From assembly GCA_026004195.1 (NCBI GenBank), contig BPIQ01000001.1, positions 248,001 to 312,000 of the forward strand: DNA of 64,000 bases, written 5' to 3'. This DNA is from Candidatus Binatia bacterium. Its GTDB lineage: Bacteria; Desulfobacterota; Binatia; HRBIN30; BPIQ01. The translations under genes and the position numbers were made by a program. Under the pieces are notes generated by a model. The model was not told where the DNA came from, did no database searches, and saw only the letters and a program-made list of their open reading frames with translations. Positions 8,442-17,001 of this stretch are shown here, one piece after another; within the stretch, counting starts at the first letter, position 1, and each line of letters begins with the position of its first letter.

Positions 8442-8558
8442 GGGGGTCTCTCGGGGTGGACTTCGGGAGAGGCGACCCTTGTGCGAGGGGGCTGGGAGGG
8501 CCGCCCCCCCGAAGTCCCGCGGGTCGGGTGGGAGCCGGAACCGCTGTCCCCTTCAACG
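8436..8558. repeat. Nested inverted repeats after the patatin gene (possible structured RNA or terminator)
   Basis: GGACTTCGGG at 8458-8467 pairs perfectly with CCCGAAGTCC at 8508-8517. This is nested inside CGTTGAGGGG at 8436-8445, which pairs with CCCCTTCAACG at 8548-8558 with one bulged base. G-rich and C-rich runs fill the interior. The outer arm begins in the last codon of the patatin gene. There is no T-run, so ordinary intrinsic termination is uncertain. Confidence 0.4.
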
Positions 8559-8644
8559 CGGGAGGAGCGAGAAAAGTTCCACGGTGATCTTCCGCCTCGA
8601 TCCTTGCTTGCCTCTGCGTCGGGAAGCCGGAAAGAGGGGCTCTC

Positions 8645-9916
8645 GTGAGGAAACTCGAGACCGGGTTCGGGGGTCGAGGTCGCGGAGCGGCACGAGCGTG
8701 GTTCGTGCCGGTCGTCCTGGCTGCCGTTCTGCTCCCCGCGTGCGCCTGGCGGCCGGGCGGGTCGCGAGGCCTTCCTCCCGCCCTTTCCGTCGAACACTTC
8801 TCGCCGAATCGCTGCTCGCTTTCCGTCGACTTTCCGTGCCGGGAAGACCGGGAGTGCCCTCCGGGCGAGAGCTGTGTGTCGGCACTGGTGACGGAAGCCG
8901 ACGTGGAAATGCGAGACGGCGGTCACTCGGCGCTCGTGGGCGAGAAGATCCTCTGGGTGTTCGGGGACACGATCAGCTCGGACCGCACGCTGCGCTCGGC
9001 GACCGCGGCCTGGAGCGCGCTCGGTTCTCCCTGGAAACTCGAAGAAGAGGTCGACGAACGAAACCGCCCCCGGCAGTTCTTTCCCTTCACGTCGACGGAG
9101 CTGGAGTTCAACGAGCGCACGCTCCCCTCCTGCTGCGAGGAGCAGGAAGGATGCCCTCCCGGCGACCCGTACTGTCGGTGTCCCCCCCGCACCGATTGTC
9201 GGGTCCGCATCGCGCTCTGGCCCGGCGACGTGGTGGATCGGGGGGACGGGAGCGCGTTTTGCCTCTACGAGAAGCTCTTCGTGGGAGCGGCTTACTACGA
9301 CTACCGCAGGGTCTACACGGGGGTGGCCGTGGCCCGCTCGGGAAGGACGGTGGCCGAGCGCTTGCGCGCGGGAGACGGGACGCCCCTCGTCCTTTTCCGG
9401 GGCGACGAACCCCGTTTTCTCCACGCGACGGCGGTCGGCGAGACCGTCTACGTGTGGGGCTCGGCGAACCGGGAGGGATGCGTCGTGGACGTGTTTCTCG
9501 GTCGAGTGCCGCGGGCACGTCTGGCCGAGAGGGAGGCGTTCGAGTTCTGGAACGGGCACGGCTGGGTGCCGGAGGTGGCGGAGGCTTCCCCCGTGCTCAC
9601 GCGGGCCCAGGGAGGGCTCGGATCGGTCGTCTGGAGCGATGCGCTCCGGAGATTCGTCGCCGCCTACGCGGACCTCTGCACCGGGGGCAACAAGGTATTG
9701 CTCCGGTTCTCTCCGAAGCCCGAAGGCCCTTGGAGCGAACCTCTCGTGCTCGATCTCGCCCCCTTCGGCGCCAGCCCCGACGCCTACTACGCGCTGCTGC
9801 ACTCCGCCCTTTCGCGTTCGGGGTTTCTCGTCCTGAGCTATTTCGACTTCGCCGGACCCGAAAAAGGGCAGATCCGCCTTCTCCGGCTCGATCCGGGAGC
9901 ACGGGCCCGGAGTTGA
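8645..9916 (+). CDS. Cysteine-rich DUF4185-like lipoprotein
   Basis: 423 residues. A hydrophobic stretch ending VLLPAC (about residues 21-36) is a lipoprotein-type signal. Two cysteine-dense segments follow: CREDRECPPGESC, and CCEEQEGCPPGDPYCRC with a further TDC. The CxxDxxCPxGxxC style is familiar from extracellular proteins of myxobacteria and relatives. Between and after them lie DGGHSALVGEKILWVFGDT, HATAVGETVYVWGS and QGGLGSVVWSDALRRFVAAY, which fit a five-bladed beta-propeller of the DUF4185 / glycoside-hydrolase-43-like fold. Cell-surface carbohydrate binding or cleavage is plausible but catalytic acids were not identified. The GTG start is placed just before the signal peptide, with AAGAGGGG upstream. 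Transcription is probably separate from the patatin gene because of the 203-base gap. Confidence 0.7.
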   Translation: MRKLETGFGGRGRGAARAWFVPVVLAAVLLPACAWRPGGSRGLPPALSVEHFSPNRCSLSVDFPCREDRECPPGESCVSALVTEADVEMRDGGHSALVGEKILWVFGDTISSDRTLRSATAAWSALGSPWKLEEEVDERNRPRQFFPFTSTELEFNERTLPSCCEEQEGCPPGDPYCRCPPRTDCRVRIALWPGDVVDRGDGSAFCLYEKLFVGAAYYDYRRVYTGVAVARSGRTVAERLRAGDGTPLVLFRGDEPRFLHATAVGETVYVWGSANREGCVVDVFLGRVPRARLAEREAFEFWNGHGWVPEVAEASPVLTRAQGGLGSVVWSDALRRFVAAYADLCTGGNKVLLRFSPKPEGPWSEPLVLDLAPFGASPDAYYALLHSALSRSGFLVLSYFDFAGPEKGQIRLLRLDPGARARS

Positions 9917-9969
9917 GTTTCTTCCGGGAATCCGGTTCACTACCGGCGAGAAAGCGGAGGAGAAGCCTT

Positions 9970-10905
9970 ATGGAGACGGTTTCGCTGACGGAAGAGTTGC
10001 GCCGGAGGATCGAGTCCCTGATTCGGAGCCACGACGTGGTCCTTTTCATGAAGGGAAACCGGATGTTTCCGCAGTGCGGGTTTTCGGCTCGCGTCGTGCA
10101 GATTCTCGACCAGCTTCTCCCGGACTACGCCACCGTGGACGTCCTCGAGGACCCGGAAATCCGCGAGGGGATCAAGGAGTACTCCTGCTGGCCCACGATC
10201 CCCCAGCTCTACATTCGCGGCGAATTCATCGGCGGTTGCGACATCGTGACCGACCTCTACCTCTCCGGGGAACTCCACAAGAAGCTCGGTCTGCGTCCTC
10301 CGGAGCGGAAGGTGCCGAATTTGCGGATCACGGAAGCGGCGGCCAAGAGGATCCGGGAATACCTCGAACGCGCCCCGGACAAATTCCTCCACCTGTCGAT
10401 CGATCCCGCGTACCGCTCGGAGCTGAGACTCGGGCCCAGGCACGGGGGCGAAATCGAGGCCCGGTCCGAGGGGATCTCCGTCCTGATGGACCCGGCCACC
10501 GCGGAGAGGGCCGAGGGCGTGTCGATCGACGTCGTCGAGACGGAGACGGGCGTTTCGTTCCGGATCGAGAACCCGAACGCACCGCGACCGGTTCCGGAGC
10601 TTTCCCCGCGCGAAGTGCAGCGGATGCGGGAGGAAGGGGTGCGCTTCGAGTTCGTGGACTGCCGGACTCCCGAGGAGCGAGCGATCGCGAAGATCGAAGG
10701 GACGAGGCTTCTCGACGACGAAACGGTCCGCTACCTCGAGTCCCTGCCCAAGGACACCATGCTCGTCTTCCACTGCCATCACGGGGTGCGGAGCCTCGAG
10801 GCGGCCGAACGGTTCCGTTCCAAGGGGTTCCGGAACGTCTACAGCCTCGCGGGCGGTATCGACGCTTGGTCGAGAGAAGTCGACCCTTCGGTCCCCCGGT
10901 ACTGA
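9970..10905 (+). CDS. Fusion of CGFS monothiol glutaredoxin, cysteine-free A-type (IscA-like) domain and rhodanese
   Basis: 311 residues with three domains. Residues about 5-107 are a Grx4/GrxD-type monothiol glutaredoxin (MFPQCGFSARVV, active Cys36; cis-Pro in WPTIPQLYIRGEFIGGCD), which normally binds a [2Fe-2S] cluster with glutathione. Residues about 117-203 read like a HesB/IscA A-type carrier (LRITEAAAKRIREYL, FRIENPNAP) but contain no cysteine at all, so this domain cannot hold a cluster in the usual way. Residues about 225-311 form a rhodanese domain with Cys269 in FHCHHGVRSLEAA. A BolA gene follows after three bases, the classic partner of CGFS glutaredoxins. The ATG at 9970 has GGAGGAG upstream. 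A role in iron-sulfur trafficking or sulfur transfer is inferred from the domains. Confidence 0.9.
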   Translation: METVSLTEELRRRIESLIRSHDVVLFMKGNRMFPQCGFSARVVQILDQLLPDYATVDVLEDPEIREGIKEYSCWPTIPQLYIRGEFIGGCDIVTDLYLSGELHKKLGLRPPERKVPNLRITEAAAKRIREYLERAPDKFLHLSIDPAYRSELRLGPRHGGEIEARSEGISVLMDPATAERAEGVSIDVVETETGVSFRIENPNAPRPVPELSPREVQRMREEGVRFEFVDCRTPEERAIAKIEGTRLLDDETVRYLESLPKDTMLVFHCHHGVRSLEAAERFRSKGFRNVYSLAGGIDAWSREVDPSVPRY

Positions 10906-10908
10906 ACG

Positions 10909-11181
10909 ATGGCGCAAGAGGCTGCTCGCGACCCCACCGAGCTCGTCCGCCTGGCGATCCGGGAGGCGCTCCCCGACGCCGAAGTGGAGGTGCGTGCGAC
11001 GAGTCCCGGGCACGTGGAGATCGACGTGACCTCCGCGGAGTTCGAGGGAAAATCCCTCGTGGCGCAGCAGCAGCTGGTCTATCGGTCCATTGCGCACCTG
11101 ATGAGGGGAGAGGGAGCGCCCCTTCACGCGGTGGACCGCCTGCGAACGCGGTGTCGGGACCGGACGGACGACTCGCCGTGA
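10909..11181 (+). CDS. BolA family protein
   Basis: 90 residues. The segment GKSLVAQQQLVYRSIAHLMR followed by PLHAVDRLRTRC matches the C-terminal helix-turn-strand of BolA proteins, and the N-terminal half predicts the alpha/beta class II KH-like fold. The usual conserved histidine for cluster binding in the second half is present as PLHA. BolA proteins form heterodimers with CGFS glutaredoxins bridging a [2Fe-2S] cluster and act in iron-sulfur delivery and iron sensing. The gene lies three bases after a CGFS glutaredoxin fusion, which supports this assignment strongly. The last bases overlap the GTG of the next gene. The C-terminus RTRCRDRTDDSP carries one extra Cys whose role is unknown. 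Confidence 0.87.
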   Translation: MAQEAARDPTELVRLAIREALPDAEVEVRATSPGHVEIDVTSAEFEGKSLVAQQQLVYRSIAHLMRGEGAPLHAVDRLRTRCRDRTDDSP

Positions 11182-12206
11182 CTCGAAGCGTCTTCGGGGT
11201 CCTGGGACTTTTCTTTTTCGGGTGGGCCGCCACGGGGGTGGCCCTGGCCGCCGGAGCGGCGACGACGGAAGTCGTGGCGACCGTGGCCGGAGAGAAAATC
11301 TCCCGGGCGGAACTCGAGGAGCACGTGCGGCCTTCCCTGAACGAGATCGAGAACGCTCGCTACCGGGTCTTGCGAGAGGGGCTCGAGGAGCTCGTGGGCA
11401 AGAAGCTCCTCGAGGTCGAGGCTCGGCGCCGGGGCGTGTCCGTGGAGGACCTCTTGCGGGAGGAGGTGGAAAAAAAAGTTTCCCCGCCTTCCGACGCCGA
11501 AGTTCGTGCGCTCTACGAGGAAAACAAGGAAAGCTTCGGCGAGACCCCCTTCGAAACCCTCGAGCCGCGGCTCGCCGATTACCTGCGAGAAGAACGGGCG
11601 GAGCGGCGGAAGAGCGAGTTTCTCTCCGAGCTCAAGAAGCGACACGCCACGGAACTCTACCTCGACCCGCCGCGCTATCCGGTTTCCGTGGCCGGAAGAC
11701 CCTGGCGCGGGGCGGAGACGGCGCCGGTGACGATCGTGGAGTTCGCCGATTACGAGTGTCCCTTCTGCAAGCGAGCCGAGCCGACCGTCAGGAAAGTGCT
11801 CTCCGAATACGGGGACAGGGTCAGATTCGTCTACCGGCACTACCCGCTGCCCTTCCACGCCCACGCGCGGGCCGCGGCACGGGCATCTCTGTGCGCCGGG
11901 GAACAGGGGAAGTTCTGGGAGTACCACGATGCGCTGATGGCCGCGGACGAGCTCGACCCGAAGCTCCTCGAGGAAACGGCCCGGCGTCTGGGGCTCGACG
12001 AGGGGAAGTTCCGGAGTTGTTTCGCTTCCTCGAAGTTCGAAAAGGTGCTCGAGGAAGACCTGGCCGAAGCGGCCCGGCTCGGCGTCGACGGGACGCCGAC
12101 GTTTTTCGTGAACGGCAGGGTCCTCGACGGCGCGCAGCCCTTCGAGCGCTTCCAGGAGGTGATCGAAGAGGAGCTCCGCCTCTCGAAGGTCCGGAAAGTG
12201 GACTGA
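11178..12206 (+). CDS. Periplasmic SurA-N-like / DsbA-like thioredoxin fusion protein
   Basis: 342 residues. The N-terminus SVFGVLGLFFFGWAATGVAL is a Sec signal peptide. Residues about 32-165 resemble the SurA/PpiC N-terminal chaperone region (VATVAGEKISRAELEEHVRP, LVGKKLLEVEARRRGVSVED) without a parvulin domain. Residues about 170-335 are a DsbA-type thioredoxin fold: VTIVEFADYECPFCKRAEP with active-site C194-P-F-C197, and cis-Pro in GVDGTPTFFVNGR. It probably acts in the periplasm on thiol/disulfide exchange of exported proteins, with the SurA part holding unfolded clients (inference). The GTG at 11178 overlaps the bolA stop (GTGA). No DsbB partner is nearby. This combined architecture occurs in several delta-type lineages. 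Confidence 0.86.
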   Translation: MTRSVFGVLGLFFFGWAATGVALAAGAATTEVVATVAGEKISRAELEEHVRPSLNEIENARYRVLREGLEELVGKKLLEVEARRRGVSVEDLLREEVEKKVSPPSDAEVRALYEENKESFGETPFETLEPRLADYLREERAERRKSEFLSELKKRHATELYLDPPRYPVSVAGRPWRGAETAPVTIVEFADYECPFCKRAEPTVRKVLSEYGDRVRFVYRHYPLPFHAHARAAARASLCAGEQGKFWEYHDALMAADELDPKLLEETARRLGLDEGKFRSCFASSKFEKVLEEDLAEAARLGVDGTPTFFVNGRVLDGAQPFERFQEVIEEELRLSKVRKVD

Positions 12207-12210
12207 GCGC

Positions 12211-13149
12211 GTGGAGCTCCAGGCCCTCGCCCCCGGGATCTACGCGTGTATCCAGCCCGATCGCGGTTTCGGGTGGAACAATTCCGGTCTCGTCGCCCGA
12301 GGGGGCGGGCTCGTCGTGGACACGTTCTTCGACCTCCCGCACACGCGGCGGCTGCTCGAGCTCTACTCGACGGTCCTTCCCGGGCCGCCGAAACGGCTCG
12401 TGAACACCCACCACAACGGGGACCACTGCTGGGGGAACCAGCTCTTCGAGGGAGCCGAGATCCTCGCGCACCGGCGCTGCGCGGAGTTCATGGGACGGGA
12501 GCTGTCTCCCGAGGTCCTGCAGGCGCTCGTCCACTCGCCGTCTCCGCCGCGCGCGATGCGGACCTTCGCCGAGGACGCCCGGGAGTTCGACTTCGAGGGC
12601 ATCCGGATCACGAAACCGACCCGGGTTTTCGAGGAGCCTCTCGAACTCGACCTGGACGGCGTGGCCGTGCGGCTGCTGCCCGTGGGCCCCGCACACACGG
12701 CGAGCGACGTCCTCGTCTACCTTCCCGACGAAGGGATCGTGTTCGCGGGCGACGTGGTCTTCCGTCTCTGCACGCCGATTTCGTGGGAGGGAACCACGGC
12801 GGGGTGGCTGGCCGCTCTCGAGCGGATCGAACAACTCCGGCCGTCTCTCGTCGTGCCGGGACACGGGCCGGTGTGCGACCTCGCCGCTGTCCGCGAGCTC
12901 GGCGAGTATTTTCGTTACGTCCAGGCCGAGGCGGAGGCGTGCTTTCGGGCGGGACTGCCCCTGGCCGACGCCTGCAGGAAGATCGACCCGGGGCCCTACG
13001 CGGGATGGACGGAACCCGAACGAATCGTCTTCCAGGTGGCACGGGTCTACCGCGAGCTCGAGGGAGTTCCCTGGGACGCCCCGCTCGACGTCCGCCGTCT
13101 CTTCGAGCTCATGGAGGATCTCCGCGACTTCTACCGCGGGCGCGGGTAG
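12211..13149 (+). CDS. Metallo-beta-lactamase-fold hydrolase
   Basis: 312 residues. The metal-binding motif NTHHNGDHCWGN (around residues 66-77) is a variant of HxHxDH in which the second His is Asn. This substitution appears typical of one MBL subfamily rather than damage. The later metal ligands are VGPAHTASDVLVYLP, IVFAGDVVF and VPGHGPV. These proteins hydrolyse thioesters, lactones or similar bonds with a zinc or iron centre; the substrate is unknown here. The C-terminal ~80 residues (YFRYVQAEAEACFRAGLPL and on) form a helical tail found in acyl-CoA-metabolism-associated MBL proteins. GTG start at 12211, four bases after the DsbA-like gene, so co-transcription is likely. The following MaoC hydratase would fit a CoA-ester context. 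Confidence 0.88.
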   Translation: MELQALAPGIYACIQPDRGFGWNNSGLVARGGGLVVDTFFDLPHTRRLLELYSTVLPGPPKRLVNTHHNGDHCWGNQLFEGAEILAHRRCAEFMGRELSPEVLQALVHSPSPPRAMRTFAEDAREFDFEGIRITKPTRVFEEPLELDLDGVAVRLLPVGPAHTASDVLVYLPDEGIVFAGDVVFRLCTPISWEGTTAGWLAALERIEQLRPSLVVPGHGPVCDLAAVRELGEYFRYVQAEAEACFRAGLPLADACRKIDPGPYAGWTEPERIVFQVARVYRELEGVPWDAPLDVRRLFELMEDLRDFYRGRG

Positions 13150-13219
13150 TGCGGGCCGTCTTCCCTCTCGATCGGAGCCGGTGCTATGGTGGGGCCACTT
13201 CGAAACGGAGGAGGGAGAG

Positions 13220-14074
13220 ATGCCCATCGATCCATCGAAAGCACTCGGGAAAGAGTTGCCGGAGACCGTCGGGAGCTGGGACAAGGACAAAGTCATTCTC
13301 TACCACCTGGGGATCGGGGCGGGAGTGCCGCCCACGGACCCCAACGAGCTCGCCTACACCTACGAAAAGAACCTGAAAGTCCTGCCGAGTTTCGGCGTGA
13401 TCCCCGTGTTCGGGGCTTTCGCCGGCATGGTCGGGATCCCGGGTCTCGAGGTGAACCCGGCGCTGGTCCTTCACGGCGAACAGGACCTGGAGGTCCACGC
13501 GCCCATCCCGACCGAGGCGCAGGTGAAAAATCGGGGAAAGGTGGCCGCCATTTACGACAAGGGCAAAGCGGCCGTGATCGTCCTCGAGGTCACCTCCGCG
13601 CTCGGGGACGGACGCACGCTTTTCGTCAACCGGTTTTCCATCTTCGCGCGTGGCGAAGGCGGGTTCGGGGGCGATCCCGGGCCCAAGGCCGGGAACCAGC
13701 CCCCGGAGCGGAACCCGGATGCCGTCAAGGAGTCGCCGACCCTGCCGCAACAGGCCCTTCTCTACCGGCTCTGCGGCGACAAGAATCCTCTCCACGCGGA
13801 CCCGGAATTCGCGAAACTCGGGGGTTTCGACCGGCCCATCCTGCACGGCCTCTGCACCTACGGGATCGTCTGCAAGGCGGTCGTCGACACCATGCTCGGC
13901 GGAGACACGGGCAAGGTCGCTCGCTACCAGGCGCGCTTTGCGGGTGTCGTCTACCCGGGCGAGACGATCGTCACTTCGATGTGGCGGGACGGAAACCGAA
14001 TTCTGATCGAGGCCAGGACGAAAGAAAGAGGCGGGACCGTGCTCAGCAACGCCGCCGTGACGGTTCGGGACTGA
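13220..14074 (+). CDS. MaoC-family (R)-specific enoyl-CoA hydratase / dehydratase
   Basis: 284 residues forming a double hot-dog protein. The C-terminal half carries the hydratase-2 motif YRLCGDKNPLHADPEFAK with catalytic D187, N189 and H192, followed by GFDRPILHGLCTYGI. The N-terminal half (FGVIPVFGAFAG, ALVLHGEQDLEVHAPIPTEA) is the non-catalytic hot-dog domain typical of eukaryotic-type MFE-2 hydratase relatives. The predicted reaction is reversible hydration of trans-2-enoyl-CoA to (R)-3-hydroxyacyl-CoA. The ATG at 13220 follows a strong GGAGGAGGGAG ribosome-binding site; an upstream in-frame ATG at 13181 lacks one and encodes no conserved sequence. It fits the acyl-CoA dehydrogenase, ETF and carboxylase genes elsewhere in the window. 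The exact acyl substrate is unknown. Confidence 0.9.
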   Translation: MPIDPSKALGKELPETVGSWDKDKVILYHLGIGAGVPPTDPNELAYTYEKNLKVLPSFGVIPVFGAFAGMVGIPGLEVNPALVLHGEQDLEVHAPIPTEAQVKNRGKVAAIYDKGKAAVIVLEVTSALGDGRTLFVNRFSIFARGEGGFGGDPGPKAGNQPPERNPDAVKESPTLPQQALLYRLCGDKNPLHADPEFAKLGGFDRPILHGLCTYGIVCKAVVDTMLGGDTGKVARYQARFAGVVYPGETIVTSMWRDGNRILIEARTKERGGTVLSNAAVTVRD

Positions 14075-14165
14075 CCGTCCGAGCTCGCGGCCGTTCCCCG
14101 GTGGCCGCCCTTCCGGCTCCGCGGGGTGCTTGCCGCGCGGGGGTTCGTCGGGCCATGCTGGAAGC

Positions 14166-16994
14166 GTGAGCTCCGTCTCGCGAAAAGCGCAGGCCGCCGC
14201 GCTCGAGGAACTCTTCCGGGACGCTCCCGAGCCCGAGGCCGCCCGCGCACGGTTCGAGAGCTGGCTCGGGAGCACGGGCTCCCGAATCGCGGGGGAGCTC
14301 CTCGAGTTCGTCTTCGGCGATCGTCGGCGAGCCGCGTGGGTCCTGACCGCCGTTTTCGGGCACGCCCCGTTCTTCTCCCGGTTCTTCTCGCGACATCCGG
14401 AAAAGCTCCTGGCCCTTTTCGGCGAGGAGCTCGAGAGTCCGCGGACGGCCTCGGACTTCCGGCGGCGCCTCGACCGCGAACTCGAGTCGGACGAAGAGCC
14501 ACTGCCGACGCTCTTGCGGCGCTTCAAGTACTTCGAGCTCGCGCGCACGACGGTCCGGGAGTGCTCGCCCGAGCTCGTGCCCCCGGAAAGGGAACCCGAG
14601 GTTCTCTCGGAGCTCACGGGTCTCGCGGAATGCGTCCTGGGGGCGGCCCTCGAACACGCGTTCCGAGAGCAGGGTCTCGAGTCGACGGAGGGCTTTTGTG
14701 TCCTGGGTCTCGGAAAACTCGGGGGCGGAGAACTCAACTACTCCTCCGACGTGGACCTCGTCTACGTCGCCGAGCGTTCGGATACCGAACTCCGGACCCG
14801 GGCCGCCCAGTCTTTCGGGCGCATCCTGGCCCAGGTGACCGAAGAAGGCTTCCTCTACCGTGTGGACCTGGACTTGCGACCGCAGGGCCGGCGGGGGCCG
14901 CTCGTGGTGTCGGTGGACGCTCTGCTCGAGTACTTCGAGTCGTGGGCCGCGACCTGGGAGAAGGCAGCCTACATGAAGGCCCGGCCCGTGGCCGGGGACG
15001 AACAACTCGGCTGGAAGGCCCTGCGAGCGCTCGAGCCCGTCCTCTACCGGTCTTCGATGGACTTCGGGGGCGTGGCGGCAATTCGGGAGTGGAAGGAAAA
15101 GATCGAAAAATCCCGCGGGGCGTCCGAGGGCCGCTTCGACGTCAAGGTGGGACCGGGCGGGATCCGGGACGTGGAGTTCGTCGCCCAGGCCCTCCAGCTC
15201 CTCTACGGCGGTCGGATCCCCGAGCTGCGGAGCCGCTCCACGTTCGAGGCGCTCGGGTTGCTCGGCCAGACGGGAATCCTGCCTCGCGAGCGTTCCGAGG
15301 AACTCCGGGAAGCCTACCTGTTTTTCCGAAGGGTGGAGAACCGGCTGCAGATGGAGGGAGAGCGTCAGGTCCACGCGCTACCGCTCGCGGGCCCCGCCTG
15401 CGAGAGGCTCGCGCGCTCGTGCGGCTACGATCGGGCGGCGGGCTTTCTCGGGGAAATCGAAGAGAGGCGCCGCCGGGTCCGCGAGGCGGTCGAGGAACTC
15501 CTCGGAGACGGTCGCGCCGACCTCGTGGCGCGCATTCTCGTCCGTGCCGTGCCCGACCTCTTTGCGGCTCCGTCCTCGCGGTCCATGATGGAAGAGCTGG
15601 CACGGCAGTTCGCGCACGCGATGGAGAGCTGCCCCGACCCCGACCGTGCGCTCGACAATCTCGAACGGTTCGTACGCGGAGTGGGTCGGAGGCGGTTCTA
15701 CTTCGAGCTGCTTCTCGACCGCCCCGAGCTCGTGCCTCGCCTGGTCTGGCTTTTCGCTTCGTCGGAGTACCTTTCGGCGTACTTCGCCACCCACCCGCAG
15801 CTCGTGGAACCCATCTTCGACGACCCGAACGTACTCCTGCTGGACCGGGTCCAGCTCGAGGAATCTCTGGCTTCGATCCGTGCCGAGCTCGCATCCGAAG
15901 GGGACCGGGGGCCCACGGAGGTCGAGCTCGACGCGTTGCGTCAATTCTGCCACCGGGAGCTCATCAACGTGGGTCTCCTGCACCTTTCGGGAAAGGTCTC
16001 GAGTCGCGAGGCGGAGCGTGCTCTCACCGAGATCGCGGAAGTCTGCGTCGAGAACGCGCTCGCGCTGGCCGAACGGGAGCTGCGGCGCCGGAGCGAACGC
16101 TCGGGGCTTCCGGAACGAGGGGCGTTCGTCGTGGTGGGAATGGGAAAGCTCGCGAGCCGGGAGATGACCTACGGCAGCGACCTGGACCTCGTTTTTCTCT
16201 ACGACGTCCCGGGCGCGGGAGAGGCCGAGCTCGCCGTCGCTCAGGAGCACTACGTGCGGCTCGCCCAGAAGCTCCTCTGGGTCTTACAGACGCGCACCCG
16301 AGAGGGACGGTGCTACGAGATCGACGCGAGGCTGCGGCCTTCCGGAAACCAGGGTACGCTGGTCACCTCGATCGGAGCCTTCGAGCGTTACCACAAGACC
16401 TCGCAGGTGTGGGAGCGGCAGGCGCTCTTGCGTGCGAGACCGATCGCGGGGCACCGGGAGCTCGCGCATCGCTTCGAGCGTGCGCGGGCGGAGATTCTCC
16501 GGCGGCCGCTGCCCCCGGGAGCCAGGGAGGAAATCCGCCGCATCCGTGCCCGCATGGAGACCGAACTGGCGCGGGAGCACGCGACGCGACGCGATTTCAA
16601 AACGGGTCGCGGCGGGATGCAGGACGTGGAGACGGTCGTGCAGTTCTTGCAACTCGCCCACGGCCCGAGGCACGAGGAGCTCCTCCGGGTGGCTCCGCTC
16701 CCCGTGCATCTCGACACGCTCGAGCGGCTCGGGCTCTTGGAGCCGGAAGACGCGGCCGTTTTACGGGAGGGCTGGCGATTTTTGGCCGAACTCTCGCACC
16801 ATCTGCGGATCGTCGAGAACCGATCCATTTCCGACCTGGAGGAGGAACGTGGGGATCTCGACCGCGTCGCCCGCTCGCTCGGCTATCGGGTGCGAGGTCG
16901 GGAAGCGTCGGCGCGGCGGGCGTTGCTCGAAGACTACCGCCGGCACACCGAAGCCATTCGCTCCGTCTACGAAAAGATTCTCGGCGGTGCTTGA
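14166..16994 (+). CDS. glnE: Bifunctional glutamine synthetase adenylyltransferase / adenylyl-removing enzyme
   Basis: 942 residues, the normal size for GlnE. Two nucleotidyltransferase domains are evident. The N-terminal adenylyl-removing domain has GLGKLGGGELNYSSDVDLVY near residues 179-200. The C-terminal adenylyl-transferase domain has GMGKLASREMTYGSDLDLVF near 658-680, each with the metal-binding SDxDL pair. Linker helices lie between them. The enzyme covalently switches glutamine synthetase activity in response to PII and glutamine. The GTG at 14166 is chosen; a TTG 36 bases upstream is in frame but encodes sequence unlike the family. It stands at the end of a plus-strand run facing the convergent tup genes, with a strong hairpin after its stop. 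No glnA or glnB lies in the window. Confidence 0.94.
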   Translation: MSSVSRKAQAAALEELFRDAPEPEAARARFESWLGSTGSRIAGELLEFVFGDRRRAAWVLTAVFGHAPFFSRFFSRHPEKLLALFGEELESPRTASDFRRRLDRELESDEEPLPTLLRRFKYFELARTTVRECSPELVPPEREPEVLSELTGLAECVLGAALEHAFREQGLESTEGFCVLGLGKLGGGELNYSSDVDLVYVAERSDTELRTRAAQSFGRILAQVTEEGFLYRVDLDLRPQGRRGPLVVSVDALLEYFESWAATWEKAAYMKARPVAGDEQLGWKALRALEPVLYRSSMDFGGVAAIREWKEKIEKSRGASEGRFDVKVGPGGIRDVEFVAQALQLLYGGRIPELRSRSTFEALGLLGQTGILPRERSEELREAYLFFRRVENRLQMEGERQVHALPLAGPACERLARSCGYDRAAGFLGEIEERRRRVREAVEELLGDGRADLVARILVRAVPDLFAAPSSRSMMEELARQFAHAMESCPDPDRALDNLERFVRGVGRRRFYFELLLDRPELVPRLVWLFASSEYLSAYFATHPQLVEPIFDDPNVLLLDRVQLEESLASIRAELASEGDRGPTEVELDALRQFCHRELINVGLLHLSGKVSSREAERALTEIAEVCVENALALAERELRRRSERSGLPERGAFVVVGMGKLASREMTYGSDLDLVFLYDVPGAGEAELAVAQEHYVRLAQKLLWVLQTRTREGRCYEIDARLRPSGNQGTLVTSIGAFERYHKTSQVWERQALLRARPIAGHRELAHRFERARAEILRRPLPPGAREEIRRIRARMETELAREHATRRDFKTGRGGMQDVETVVQFLQLAHGPRHEELLRVAPLPVHLDTLERLGLLEPEDAAVLREGWRFLAELSHHLRIVENRSISDLEEERGDLDRVARSLGYRVRGREASARRALLEDYRRHTEAIRSVYEKILGGA

Positions 16995-17001
16995 CGGAGC
17001 G

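Noticed and set aside
12211-13149. Damage in the metal site of the beta-lactamase-fold protein (HHNGDH)
   Set aside because: The Asn variant appears typical of a known MBL subfamily and other ligands are intact.
14130-14165. TTG start giving glnE 12 extra residues
   Set aside because: The extra residues are not conserved and a GTG start lies directly ahead of the family sequence.
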